From contig JAANSK020256829.1 in NCBI GenBank assembly GCA_011763485.2, positions 1-22,556 of the forward strand: DNA of 22,556 nucleotides, given 5' to 3'. Position 1 is the stretch's first letter. Every line of letters starts with the position of its first letter. Below the pieces are notes generated by a model that saw only the letters and a program-made list of their open reading frames with translations, did no database searches and was not told where the DNA came from. Positions 8,824 to 19,036 of this stretch are shown here, piece after piece. The position numbers and the translations under genes were made by a program. This DNA is from Isoetes engelmannii (Eukaryota; Streptophyta; Lycopodiopsida; Isoetales; Isoetaceae).

Positions 8824-11800
8824 GCATGCTTTCTGTACCTTTATTACACTTCTAATTTTTGCATTGTGAAGGGAACATTTGTTGCTTTTCTAAGGAGTCT
8901 GTTACATTCATGATTGCCGCTTTACCCATGCCTGAGAAATGTAAAGTGACATAGTAAACCACTATACGTTTAAGTGCAAGCCTCTTGTTTGTGCAGCTTA
9001 AAGGTGCAACTGATCTTGATTTAATCTGTAAAATTGCAGCATATGGGAACTCCTTGGAAACCTGTCCAATCCTCTTCTATTAATGTTCCTCCTGGTCCTG
9101 TCAGGGGCTTAGTAAGCTCAGAGATGGCTCTTGCGAAAGACAGGTGTGTTTCGATCAAGGTACATACTCATCTATAATGTACAATTGATGTCAAATTTTC
9201 AGGTCCTATCCTTGATGCTTGTAGATATCTTGTTTTTAAATAAACTAACCAGTCCACAGGCCTTAAATTGTTAATTGAAGTCTATCAAGAGGACTTTAAT
9301 GAGGATCACCATCCTCAAGAAAATAGACAATTGGACATGAGGAGTTCAGGTCATGCATAGTCCTGTCCAAGTGTTCGTAGGTCTTTTCTTATGATAACTC
9401 TTAATATCATATGGTTTCTTAAACTTCCCTCACCAACATCCTGCTTATTGACCCATGAATTTGATATTTATCTACCAGAAGGGGAGGGTAATCTGAGCTT
9501 TATTTTGTTTTATTTGAACTGTAGGATTTAGTATTGCTAGGGCCTGAATCACCGATTACACGAGCAATGAACACGGCACCTCTGCCGCCCTCTCCAATGC
9601 CAACAAAAGCAGTTCAGACAACAGGTCAAATTACTTCAAAGAGCATTGGAAAAGATAAAGTGTCCCATGAACGAGTTGATCACCAAGGTCTCTATGTGGA
9701 TCGAGGTGTTGGAAACTCACCACAAATAATCCGTCTAGGCAGTGATGTCAGTGTACTTAATGGGGATTCCCAGTTAGATGCCAAAACAGAGGTTTGTATT
9801 CAGTCTTTTATAAATTAACCGTTTGGAAATAGATCAAGTCCATGATCTTGTAGAAGAATTGTTATCAGGATATGCCAGAGGCTGCAGGAGCTGTTGCAGC
9901 TGCAGCGGTCGCGGAAAGGATGCTTGGGCCTAAGGAGCGTCGCCAACTTGCTATCATATTGGTATGGACAGCTCCAAATTGTAGGGTTATAGTCAATTTC
10001 GTTGTCCACTCTTTAAATTTCGAGGCCTTAGGGAGAGAGGGTAGTTGATGTTGCTGATGAAAAATGTGGTCATAAACCTGACCTGGCAGTCTGTGGCTGA
10101 GGTTGTGCAGCATAATCAGTCTCACGTGGCTCATTGTAACAGGCCATTTGTGCTCATTTTTGTTAATTTGTGTTATAGGACATTATTTTTCTCATCTCTG
10201 ATTTTTGTATGTATTAGAGCTTTCTATGGTTAAGAGAAAGTTAGAGAAGCAGAAGCTTGGCTAACCCAGCTTTCATAGTCTGCCACAGGTTTGCCTAGAG
10301 CTATTGCTTATTTCCGTGCCCAAATCTGTGAGGAGATTATCCAATTCTGTGTAAGCTTTGTGGAGATATGCTGTTTTCAAGAGATTTAGTTGACGAGTTG
10401 TTTAGAGAGGTAGATTTTCTGCAATCAGGTGGTTTCGACAGATCTGTAGTTGGAGCCTTCTGGTTGGCAATTCAGAGGAAAGAACTTGATTTTTGGAGAT
10501 CAAAGACCGATCCATTGTTCCCCGTTGTAGATTTCAGCAAATCTTGAACAATCTGAAGATTTGGTCTCTATCTAAATTCATATTCTTGTGCAAAAAATTT
10601 AATCTTTTCTTCCCCTTTTATTGCTGTTTCATGAGATGTTTCACTAAAATGACTCATGCCCATGAAGAAAAGATAATTTACGAAGACATTTGCACCATTT
10701 GAAGGCATAAGCCAGCCAAGAGACATGAGGAGGTTGAAAAACCTGATGCTGCCTCCGTGCATTGAGTAGCCACTCAAATGCTTCTTTGATGGATTTAAAT
10801 CTTTTTGTTGCCATCCTTATGAGTCCTGTAAAGTTCTCTGATTATGTAATCTTTTTTTTATTTGTAAACAGGTTGGCTTGCCTGCTCGAGGAAAGACATT
10901 CACTGCAGCTAAGCTAACAAGGTATCTCCGCTGGCTCGGACACGAAACTAAACATTTTAATGTTGGAAAGGTATATTGTCCTGTAATAAAAGAATTTTTT
11001 TTTTTCCTTGTGATGCTGAGATGATTGGTTTGACCTGTATTTTTCCAGTATCGACGTTTGAAATGTGGATGCAACCAGGTATGACCCAGACAAGCATCAC
11101 TGTCTACTTACGATTGATACTTAAGTTGTTGATTGTCGACAGAGTGCAGATTTTTTTCGTGGAGACAATAAAGAAGGTGTTGATGCTAGAAATGAGGTAA
11201 ATGCTATTTGTCCTTCAAAGTAGAGAATTGGTGACAATTCTTATTTAGCACTTAGTCTGCAGGTTGCAATGCTAGCAATGGAAGATATGCTTGCTTGGAT
11301 GGATCATGGGGGTCAGGTATCTGTTGCCTTTCCTTTTTACGAGATGTTAGCATATTACATTTTACATGGCATCTATGTTGCTGACATGGCTCTACTATAA
11401 AGCCATATCATGCCTTTAAGTTTTCATGTAGTTCGCTCACTAGCCTAGCTGTTTGATGTATATCTAATTTAAGAGTCTTGGCTGTTTAGGATTTGCTACT
11501 GTTCCTTGGGAACTGTTACAAAAGCAAGGCAAACTAGCAGACAAGCAACTAAAGTCATATTCATTGGTGATCCTAACAACATGAAAGGGTGGGTATGCTA
11601 TGATCCTGTTACTAAGCGTGTGTTTGCATAAGGAAGCATGCATTTTATTGAAGATGCAGTCTACTCTAAGGAGTTTTATCAACCGAACACAGCTGATTAT
11701 GACAAGGTTATAATCAATACTTTTGATATTGGGGAAGACACTCAAGTTGGTCAAGTTATACAGCCTTCTTCCATGGCTAATGATTCTAGTAGGTTCGAAT

Positions 11801-14800
11801 TTGGGAACTCTGTATCTACTATTGATATCACAAGTGTTCCAAGCCCTGCTATTGGCGCTCCTCATAATGCTTTTGATACAAGTGTTTCACGGGCTGATAT
11901 TGGTGTCTCTCATAATGCTTATGATGATTTGAACCTTAGAGTATCAAGAGCCCCCTGCAGATGCTTTGACATATTTCTTGCTTTGTTTGTTTGGTTTGAT
12001 AGACCCTATGGGTCTCCCGTAGACGTTAATAAACTCTTCCTTTCTTTCCTTTTCCTTTTGAATATCTAAGAAAATTGATAGCTTACTCTATCAACTATAC
12101 AGATAATATTTCTTCTCAAATCACCAGCAACTATGCTCTCATGACTTAAGGTTTTATAGTTGTCCAAGATCCCGTCAATCATATACATGCAGCAAAAGAA
12201 CCTCACTGGTTTACAGCAATGGAAGAAGAACTATCTATGCTACATAGGCAAGGAACATGATAGCTGGTGCCTAAACCCAAAGGAACAAATAATCATTGGT
12301 GCTAAATTGGTGTTTTGCATGAAATGTCATTCATGGCACACCATAGAAGCATAAAGCAAGGTTAGTTGCCAAAGGTTTCACATAAAAGGAAGCTTTCGAT
12401 TACCATGATTTTTTTCACCCGTGGTCAGGTTAGACATATTAAGAACAGTGAAAGCTTTGGCAGCACAAAGAGGCTGGCCTCTCTCTCAAATGGACTTCAA
12501 ATCAGCATTCTTGAATGGAGATCTAAGATCTGTACATGCGTAAACCAACCTGGTTTTGAAGACAAATATCATCCCATTTATGTGTCAAGTTGAAGAAAAG
12601 CTTGTTTGGTCTTAAACAAGCTCCATGCTTTTGGAATACCAAAATCAATGCCTTTCTTATGCAGCTTGGATATCAGAGATCAAGAACTGATTCTAGCCTT
12701 TACTTTATCTTTACAAACAAACTCTCAAGTGAGTGTTGTTCTTTTCTACATTGATGGGACTATTATAACAGGGGATACAGCAAGTTTTGAAGTCACAGAT
12801 CTAGGACTAAGGCATTATTGCTAGGAATAGAAGTCTGGCAAGACTCTCGAGGTATTTATCTCAACGAAAATATATCTCAGAGCTGCTTGATAAATTACAT
12901 CTGACAGACTGCAAAGTATTATTCTACTCCATATGCTTTGACTCCATGTCATTTGAATCATGTCCTCACACTTGAAACAGATAAAAGAAGATGTTGATGC
13001 AACACTTTACAGACAATTTATTGGAGCTGTTACTATATCTCACCAACACTAGGCCAGATCTTACTTACACTTGCAGTTTTTACTAGGTTTATGCATCATC
13101 CCAAGGAACCACTTGGAGTGCAGCCAAACGGTCCTACATTATCTTAAACGGGCTCAGTTTGTATACAAAAGTTTCTGATCCTCACCTTCTACTTCCTCAG
13201 ATTCTGACATGGCCTCCACAGACCTTGAGAAAAGGAAATGGATCACAAGACATGTTTCTTTGGAGGCAATCATATAAGCTGGAGGGCTAATAGCATTAGT
13301 ACTATTGAGGCTGAACTCAAAGCTTTGGTTACCACCGTCCAAGAGATGAGATGGTTAGCACACTTATTTGAAGACTTGCGCTTTTTGTTCAAGCAAGCAG
13401 CAATTTACTGTGATAACAGTGGAGCTATTGCCTATGCAAAAGATTACAAGATACATTAACACATGGACATTAGCTATGGTTTGTCAAAAAGCAGCTTGGA
13501 AACGATTCTCTCTCTCTATTTTACTGTTCTACCAAACATCAAGTTGCAGATGGATTCACCATTCTGCGAGGGCATCAGTTCAGTCACATGAACAGCTTCT
13601 GCATGTCCTGCCCCATGATCATCCTCAAGGGGGATGATATTACTCAGGAGTATTAGAGTCTAATTTCAGTTTATTGTTCTTGTTTTCAGTCATGCTAGTC
13701 ATCAGGAGGGTTGTTAGGATATCACATTTTACCTGTCATACGCTTTAGATGAGTAGACATGCCATCTGACATGGCTCTACTATAAAGCCATAATCATGCC
13801 TTTATAGTTTCCATTCAGTTCGCTCACTAACCTAGCTGTTTGGTGTGTATCTCATTCCGTCTTGCATATTCATATAGTATCTTCTCTAGAGCCAAGAAAA
13901 TTGCTGAGAGGCTAATAGTTCCCATTATCAGGTTGGCGTATTTGATGCTACAAATAGCACGAAGGAACGGCGGAAGATGATACTTAAGATGGCTGAAGGC
14001 AAATGCAAGGCATGAGCCGTGTTCCTATGTCTTCGCACTTTCAATATTGCTGTATTAAAGATTGTTATATTATCTGCACAAAGAGAAAAGTACCTAACTC
14101 TCAACGGATGCAAGTTATATTCTGCAGGTGATTTTCTTGGAAACTATTTGCAGAGATCGAGCCGTTATTGAAAAAAACATACGCTTGAAAATACAACAAA
14201 GTCCTGATTATGCAGATCAGTAAGATTTCAGTATGCTTGTAATGAACTTTCGTAACATGTGAAAAAATCATTGCCTTGCAAATCGTAATTATGTTGTTTT
14301 ATCTTCTTCACAACTGAGGAGAGGAGTAACCAAAGAGAAGGTACCATCTCGAGGCATCTAATGGAAGGAGTGGTTTAATGATGTCATCTGAAATGCATAA
14401 CGGAATGAAACTGTGGGTCACCTTTAAGGACAGATATAGAACTGGCATCATCTTCTTCTTGTCACGGGCCCCATAATCTTCCACTGTTTGGTCGCTCACA
14501 TGGCCAAAGTCCACGGGGAAATCAATCCACTGCCAGGATAGCAATAAATTTCATACCAAAGGGAAAAGTTACTGATAAATCTTTATATCTGCTACTATCG
14601 TAAGTCTCATTATGTTCCTCATTAACCTCCGAGGTAAGATGTAATCAAAGACGATAAATGAATCTACACTTCAAGAACTCTTCAGTGTTATGTTCTTCAG
14701 AGGTACTGTTCCCTCAGCAGACGCCCATTGAATTTTCATATCAGACTCAAAGCATTCGTTGTATTCCAAATTTGTAAGATGTTTGTAGTAAATTACAGGT

Positions 14801-17800
14801 TTTGTGGACTTGATAAGTGTTGATTTCAGCTCTCTATACAGGACAGATTATGAACTTGCTCTTGCTGATTTTAAAACACGACTTGATAATTATGAAAAGG
14901 TAGGTTTGCCAAAACTATATTATAACTTCTCGTATAATGATGATGGTCTAAGATAGTCGCTCGGATTTTCTGTTCTATGTAATTTCAGAAGTATATTACT
15001 GAGGGCAAGGTACTCATGCATGAATTCCTTTGTTCTAATTTATCTTTGAGTCAGTATGTTGCAAACAAACTGTTAATTGCACTCCGCTGTAACTTAGTAA
15101 TCTAGGGTGTCTACCATCCATTGTATGTGTAGAAGCAGATTGATAAATTTTAGATACCTCTTGAATTCAATAAGGAGCTTCAAAACTAATGTTTCTTTTC
15201 ATCAGGTCTATGAGCCTGTTGATGAGGGTTCATATATCAAGATGATTGACATGGTTAGTGGGCAGGGAGGGCAAATCCAGGTATGAGGATATTATTGGAT
15301 TTGGTCTAGGATGAGAGTCATGTCATTGTATTCATGAATCATGCCACTATAATGTGTCTTCAGGTGAACAACATGAGTGGATATTTGCCTGGGCGAATCG
15401 TATTTTTTCTGGTAATTATTATATGTGGCTACCTTCCCTAGTAATTATAGGAACCATGAACACAGATTGTCTTTCTTCTTAAGTCACATTCTCCGTGGTT
15501 TGAGCAGAAAATAATTTGTGAATTCCGCAACACCGTTTTTGTGCATACCTTTTCCTTTTGATGGCAAGTGGAACCTATGGATCTAAAGGACATGCATGAG
15601 TTTTCTAAGAACTTAGATTAATTACAATTGGAAAAGGCATGCTAAAGTCTGTAAAATGATAGAAAACATCGGTAACACCCTACGGACTTATCCGTAAGAT
15701 TAGATCAATAATGACCAGTCGTATCATGCCATTGTCAATGTTAGGAAAGGTACAATGCATTGTACCTTGTAAAATGCAGGTTATAGCATAAGGCTCTGGA
15801 CCTGTTAGTGGTGATGTGCAGAAAGATCTGACATGACTGCAATACCAGGTTTCCATTGATATCTTGGAGATAGATTTGCATTGTGGAGATGCACCATAAG
15901 ATGGGTAATCTATCTAAGGGATGTGTGTTTTCTGTACTTAATATAGGGAACAAGGTTGCTACAGTGGTGGGCTACATTATCATAATCTTTTGGGATATTC
16001 TGGTTGCTGTTTACATATTTTGTTTTTTTTCCCTATGGTACCATTGCTGATACCACTATTGTTGTTGACAAGGTCAATGCTCACATCACACCTCGGCCCA
16101 TTTTACTGACCCGGCATGGAGAGAGCATGTATAACCTGACTGGCCAGATAGGTGGAGATCCAGCTTTAAGGTATGTATTCTCTCAAACGATACGTGTGGT
16201 ATAACAATTATTGTTCCTTTTAATTACGTTTTGATCTCACTGATTGGAAGTTTCCTGGTATTTGCCTAGGAACATTACCATTAGCTCTTCAGTTAACCAT
16301 TCTATGCACTTCCTTTTGGACTGCTCCATGTTACTGTTGTGTACAAATGCTTGATGCCATTCTAAAGCCCTTTTACCTTTAGAAAAAAAGAAGGAAATAA
16401 GTGTTCAGCATGGCATCTCTTGTGTGTCTTGATCTGTCATAGTTTATGTGTTACAGTGAAGCAGGACAGCAATATGCTAAGAAGCTTGCCGAATTTGTCA
16501 ATGAGAGGCTGAAGTTGGAGCAGACAGCATCTGTAAGTGCTTAAAGTTTATTATTTTGCTTACAATGCCTTCCTATTAATAACAATGATGAGAATAAGAC
16601 CAGAAACAATAAAAATCTATTGGCATGCTCTACAATGCCCAAGCTTCACACCATGAATGCACTGAGACAAAGAAGTTATAGCATACTGTTTAATTGGCTT
16701 GGCTTACCTATTGTCTATATTTCAGATATGGACAAGCACTCTACAGCGGACCAAACTGACAGCGCATCATATTGTTGGATTTCCAAAGGTAATAACCTAT
16801 CATCCTTTGTGCCCATGAATGACTTGGAAAGGAGTATTAAACAGAGGCAGAAATGGGTGCTGTCCAACACACTTAGCTTCAAATCGTGCCCATTGTAAGA
16901 ACTCATTGATTAGAAGCCCTCTTCAATCAGTATATGAATGGCATAACATACGGATTCTTGATCCACTCCCTGGCTCAGGGATGAATGAGGACCAATGATC
17001 CAGCTCACTTGCAAGATCAGAGAGTGGGGGACTATGAATTAGGAAATTGACAGAGCAAGGTTACGCTGTGAGAGATACAAGGAAACAAGGAAACAAGGAG
17101 CTTTTAGGGCAAACTCACAATCAATTGATATTTCGGTTTAAGATACGACAAGCGTTCAGGAAGCATAAGTTTTCAACTGCCCTGGCCTTAGTGGTTGACC
17201 TGACGTTTCAAATTGCACTCTCTGCTTCCCGGATCAATCCCAAGGGCTGATAAAAATGGTAATACATGAAGAGACTTGATGATGCTCAAAAAGCACGTTG
17301 AAGCTCACATGGGGATTTTTCATCTTTTAGTGCTGATCCAATGCAGAGATTTGATGATGCACAAAAAGTGCGTTGAAGTTCAAATGAGGATTTTTCCTCT
17401 TTTAGTGCTGATCCAATGCATAGAAGTTGTGACTTTAAAAGTTCAGGCTACGCAACGAGGGTACATGCTAATTTTTAATGCCAATATATCCATAAAAGTT
17501 TATCTGGATTGCAGGCCCCTTATCTTTGTCCGATCTTTGATTGTTTTGTCGTGGCATCACTAACTTCAAACATGAGCTGAGAAGAGTTTTTGAAAAAAAG
17601 CTGTTTTTTAGAAATGCTTCCATCTGTAGTATACAGATCTCATAGTAATCGCTTCATCCTATTACTTTTTCTTCTCTTTTGGCTTTGTGACCGAGGGCCA
17701 TTTTCATAATATGAAGGTACAATGGCGTGCTCTGGATGAAATCAATGCGGGCATTTGTGATGGCATGACGTATGAGGAGATAAAAGAAAATATGCCGGAG

Positions 17801-19036
17801 GATTATGAGTAAGATTATTTCTGCTTTTGATTTGTCTTTGTTCATTTCATGCTTCCAAATAGTATGAGTTTAAACCTGTAAACAACTATGAGAGGGCTTG
17901 TGCCTGTTGCCTTAAAGTTATACATTGTGTTTATAAAAAAGAAAACTAACTGTTAGCTCCAAACAAGGACAACTCCAGACTTTGCCTCATTGCCCTTCCC
18001 TTCTGTTTGCAGGTTGGAACAATCTTAGGATTTCTTGTGGTTACGTTTTTACAGGAATATATATGTTGTGGCCTTGTAGTCCTTATTCATGTGCTAGAAA
18101 CTGAGAAATCACTATGAATGCAAATCAAGTCGAAAGAGTACAAAGGGAACTAAAAAGTACAATAGCCTAGATCTACAGAAACATTAAACAATGATGTGTC
18201 AGTCTCATATAGCCTCCCCCTCACATTCTTTCACTCTAATACCATGATAGAGCGAAGAATTAGCATTATATAGGATGGACTGAAATGAGAAACAAGAAAA
18301 CAGGAGAGGCTGGTGCCCAGGAACTTGAATAAAAATCCAATGTGAATAGTAATTTTAGCCACTCATCTATTGTACAAAGGTTAGTTTCAGTTTCAGCTTC
18401 AAGCATTAATATCAGCAATCTATCTCAACAGTGCCAGGAAGCTCGATAAGTTGAGATACCGCTATCCACGGGGTGAATCGTATCTTGATGTCATACAAAG
18501 GTGAGTGCATGGATTTTTTTATAATGTTTATGCTCACCATCATGACTTATCTTCGCTCTTTCCAGACTGGAGCCAGTAATCATAGAACTTGAGAGGCAAC
18601 GTGCCCCTGTAGTTGTGATTGCTCATCAAGTAAGCTTGATTGCTCTATTAATTTTCTGTGAAATATTTTCTAATCTGTTTAATGCTTATGCTTGTTTGCC
18701 GTTCAGGCTGTGCTCCGTTCACTATATGCTTATTTTGCTGACAAACCTTTGAAGGAAATCCCACACATTGAGGTATTTGAATTTGTGGATCTATGCTGCT
18801 TTTTTATTAGCTGGACACCTCAAGCATCTACTTTGATGTCTGTGATCTGTGGTTTAGAGTTACATGTATGATTGTAGTTGCGCCAATCTTATTATGCTGT
18901 TTTTGGGGAGGAGCTGTTTATTCATTAATTGGTCATTTTATACCAGGTTCCCTTGCATACTGTTATAGAGATTCAAATGGGCGTCACCGGCGTGCAAGAA
19001 AAGAGATACAGGCTTATGGAGAAAGTGAATGACTAG
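6923..19036 (+). CDS. F2KP: 6-phosphofructo-2-kinase/fructose-2,6-bisphosphatase, plant type with CBM20 module (23 exons)
   Basis: This bifunctional enzyme makes fructose-2,6-bisphosphate from fructose-6-phosphate and ATP, and hydrolyses it back. In plants it acts in the cytosol and controls sucrose/starch partitioning. Exons I assembled: 6923-7099, 7511-7574, 8513-8823, 9040-9159, 9525-9791, 9869-9961, 10872-10970, 11049-11078, 11143-11196, 11263-11316, 13932-14009, 14128-14219, 14842-14899, 15206-15280, 15364-15411, 16073-16170, 16457-16532, 16726-16788, 17717-17808, 18432-18500, 18566-18629, 18707-18772, 18947-19036 (TAG). Reading frame is kept across every junction; the total is 745 residues, close to the roughly 744 known for the Arabidopsis enzyme. 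Key motifs are GLPARGKT (346-353, P-loop), VFDATN (around 428), LTRHGES (His555), DEIN (Glu627) and AHQ (His693). The start ATG has G at +4 and Gly2/Ser6. The donors of exons 3 and 11 are GC. Family identity is certain; the exon 3/4 junction and the exon 13 acceptor are the least certain parts. Confidence 0.95.
9040..9961 (+). other. F2KP: F2KP exons 4-6: plant-specific linker before the kinase
   Basis: These exons encode residues 185-344. Exon 4 begins HMGTPWKPVQ and ends CVSIK. Exon 5 is Pro/Ser/Thr-rich and contains GLYVDRGVGNSP, closely matching the conserved LFVDRGVG segment of plant F2KP. Exon 6 reads PEAAGAVAAAAVAERMLGPK and leads into the first kinase strand (RQLAIIL). In Arabidopsis this linker carries phosphoserines that bind 14-3-3 proteins. 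The segment after VDRGVG differs here (IIRLGSDVS), so whether such a site persists is unclear. The exon 4 frame is fixed by an upstream in-frame stop at 9022-9024, so its acceptor must lie after that point; 9039 is the natural AG. Confidence 0.85.
11345..11466 (+). repeat. left LTR (partial) of the copia element
   Basis: It starts TGTTAG and shares a long block with 13712-13860, including ACATGGCTCTACTATAAAGC and GTTCGCTCACTAGCCTAGCT. A TATA-like TATAAAG lies near 11396. The similarity fades after about 11466, earlier than expected, and no tRNA primer-binding site follows, consistent with a deletion. Confidence 0.75.
11500..12069 (+). pseudogene. copia integrase C-terminal region and linker, degenerate
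   Basis: The reading around 11545-11690 contains KVIFIGD, KGW and CYDPVTKRVF, the typical segment after the copia integrase core (the family has a lysine-rich 'FLGY..KGY..YDP' block followed by 'RDV.F.E'). A stop (TAA) follows VFA at about 11629. Downstream, 11638-12069 is open and encodes EDTQVGQ and then two partly repeated SRADIG/HNAYD-like units, consistent with the poorly conserved linker before the reverse transcriptase. Confidence 0.7.
12160..13130 (+). pseudogene. copia reverse transcriptase, frameshifted
   Basis: Recognisable blocks occur in order across different frames: LVAKGFT with a nearby YHDFFSPVVR (about 12364-12440), LAAQRGWPLSQMDFKSAFLNG (12455-12522), LKQAP (near 12610), VLFYIDG (about 12738; the catalytic family motif is YVDD, so an Asp is replaced by Gly), FEVTDLGL, and TNTRPDLTY (13040-13070). 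Frameshifts and stops separate the blocks, so no functional enzyme can be made. Confidence 0.85.
13238..13560 (+). pseudogene. copia RNase H domain, degenerate
   Basis: An open segment at 13238-13459 contains ISWRANSISTIEAELKALV and IYCDNSGAIAYAKD, which match the copia RNase H signatures (S..EAE..A and .CDN..AI..A). A shifted frame continues with the 'H.D..Y' block (HMDISYGL) at about 13463-13486. It sits just before the polypurine-like region and the right LTR, as expected. Confidence 0.82.
13712..13870 (+). repeat. right LTR of the copia element
   Basis: It starts TGTTAGGATATCACATTTTA after a purine-rich stretch (AGGAGGG just before 13711; a further CAAGGGGGATG at about 13626) that resembles the copia polypurine tract. 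TATAAAG is at 13781-13787. By eye it is roughly 85-90% similar to the left copy, with small indels. The 3' end is not clear; it may extend to about 13885. Confidence 0.7.
14989..15009 (+). other. F2KP: candidate 21-nt microexon of F2KP
   Basis: Between exons 13 and 14 there is a well-formed acceptor (pyrimidine-rich, ending TTTCAG at 14988), then 21 nt, then a donor AAG|GTACTC. The 21 nt are in phase 0 with both neighbours, contain no stop, and would insert KYITEGK between NYEK and VYEP. The plant proteins I know join these directly, and the model without it already matches the usual length. It may be an alternatively used exon, a lineage-specific one, or chance. Confidence 0.35.
15747..15768. 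repeat. perfect 22-bp palindrome in F2KP intron 15
   Basis: The 22 bases centred on ATGCAT (core GGTACAATGCATTGTACC) are identical to their reverse complement. It lies deep in the intron, about 300 bp before exon 16. It has no known function. Confidence 0.85.
17078..17099. repeat. short tandem repeat of AAACAAGG
   Basis: About three copies of an 8-bp unit lie in the intron between exons 18 and 19. Confidence 0.75.
17271..17420. repeat. 75-bp tandem duplication in F2KP intron 18
   Basis: Two copies, starting at 17271 and 17346, share GATTTTTC, CTTTTAGTGCTGATCCAATG and TTGATGATGC. In one plus-strand frame each reads DDAQK(A/V)R, a stop, then DFSSFSADPM. In another frame a 95-codon reading (17276-17563) stays open. 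The period is a multiple of three, so this may be a scrap of a repetitive coding sequence, but I do not recognise it. Confidence 0.85.
18105..18310 (-). mobile_element. possible copia LTR/primer-site remnant in F2KP intron 19
   Basis: On the minus strand the segment near 18225-18255 reads TGGTATTAGAGTGAAA. This is close to the TGGTATCAGAGC primer-binding site (initiator-Met tRNA) that follows copia LTRs, and a purine-rich AGGGGGAGG stands just beyond it. No coding part is seen. The call is tentative. Confidence 0.3.

Larger units (their letters stand above)
11345..13870 (+). mobile_element. decayed Ty1/copia LTR retrotransposon in F2KP intron 10
   Basis: The element lies in the same orientation as the host gene. 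It has two similar LTR pieces and, between them, remnants of copia pol in order: integrase tail, linker, reverse transcriptase, RNase H. Gag, protease and the integrase core are missing, so a deletion seems to have removed the 5' half and the end of the left LTR. Many stops and frameshifts make it non-functional. The intron (11317-13931) is the largest in the gene because of it. I found no convincing target-site duplication: the five bases before the left LTR are CGAGA, and the right boundary is unclear. Confidence 0.88.
10872..15280 (+). other. F2KP: F2KP exons 7-14: 6-phosphofructo-2-kinase domain
   Basis: These exons encode residues 345-524. Exon 7 carries the P-loop GLPARGKT and then LTRYLRWLGHETKHFNVGK, nearly as in other plants. 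Exon 8 (30 nt) encodes YRRLKCGCNQ; the Cys-rich end is unusual. Exon 9 encodes SADFFRGDN, exon 10 AMEDMLAWM, exon 11 VFDATNSTKERRKM (Walker-B-like Asp428), exon 12 IRLKIQQSPDY and exon 14 YEPVDEGSYIKMIDM. These are the substrate- and ATP-binding elements of PFK-2. Exon 11 ends AAG|GC, a GC donor required by frame and by homology (KCK followed by VIFLET). For exon 13, the acceptor at 14841 gives a gap-free match to the family; an alternative at 14829 would stay in frame. Confidence 0.93.
15364..19036 (+). other. F2KP: F2KP exons 15-23: fructose-2,6-bisphosphatase domain
   Basis: These exons encode residues 525-745. They contain NNMSGYLPGRIVFFL, then the histidine-phosphatase signature LTRHGES (His555, the phosphohistidine nucleophile), then WTSTLQRT, then DEINAGICDGMTYEE (Glu627, proton donor), RYRYPRGESYLDVIQR, VVIAHQAVLR (His693) and the C-terminus ending EKRYRLMEKVND. 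All catalytic positions of the histidine-phosphatase branch are intact, so the phosphatase half is predicted to be active. The C-terminus is only a few residues from the usual plant end. Long introns (15412-16072, 16789-17716, 17809-18431) hold a palindrome, a 75-bp tandem repeat and a possible LTR remnant respectively. Confidence 0.95.

Noticed and set aside
8824-8913. Continuation of F2KP exon 3 beyond 8823
   Set aside because: The extra residues (ACFLYLYYTSNF...) are hydrophobic and unlike the linker of the family, and the frame ends at a stop at 8911. A GT donor at about 8865 keeps phase but has a weak context. The GC donor at 8824 is preferred, not proven.
11335-13890. Clear target-site duplication of the copia element
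   Set aside because: CGAGA before the left LTR has only an imperfect counterpart (CTAGA) near 13890, and the right LTR end is not defined.
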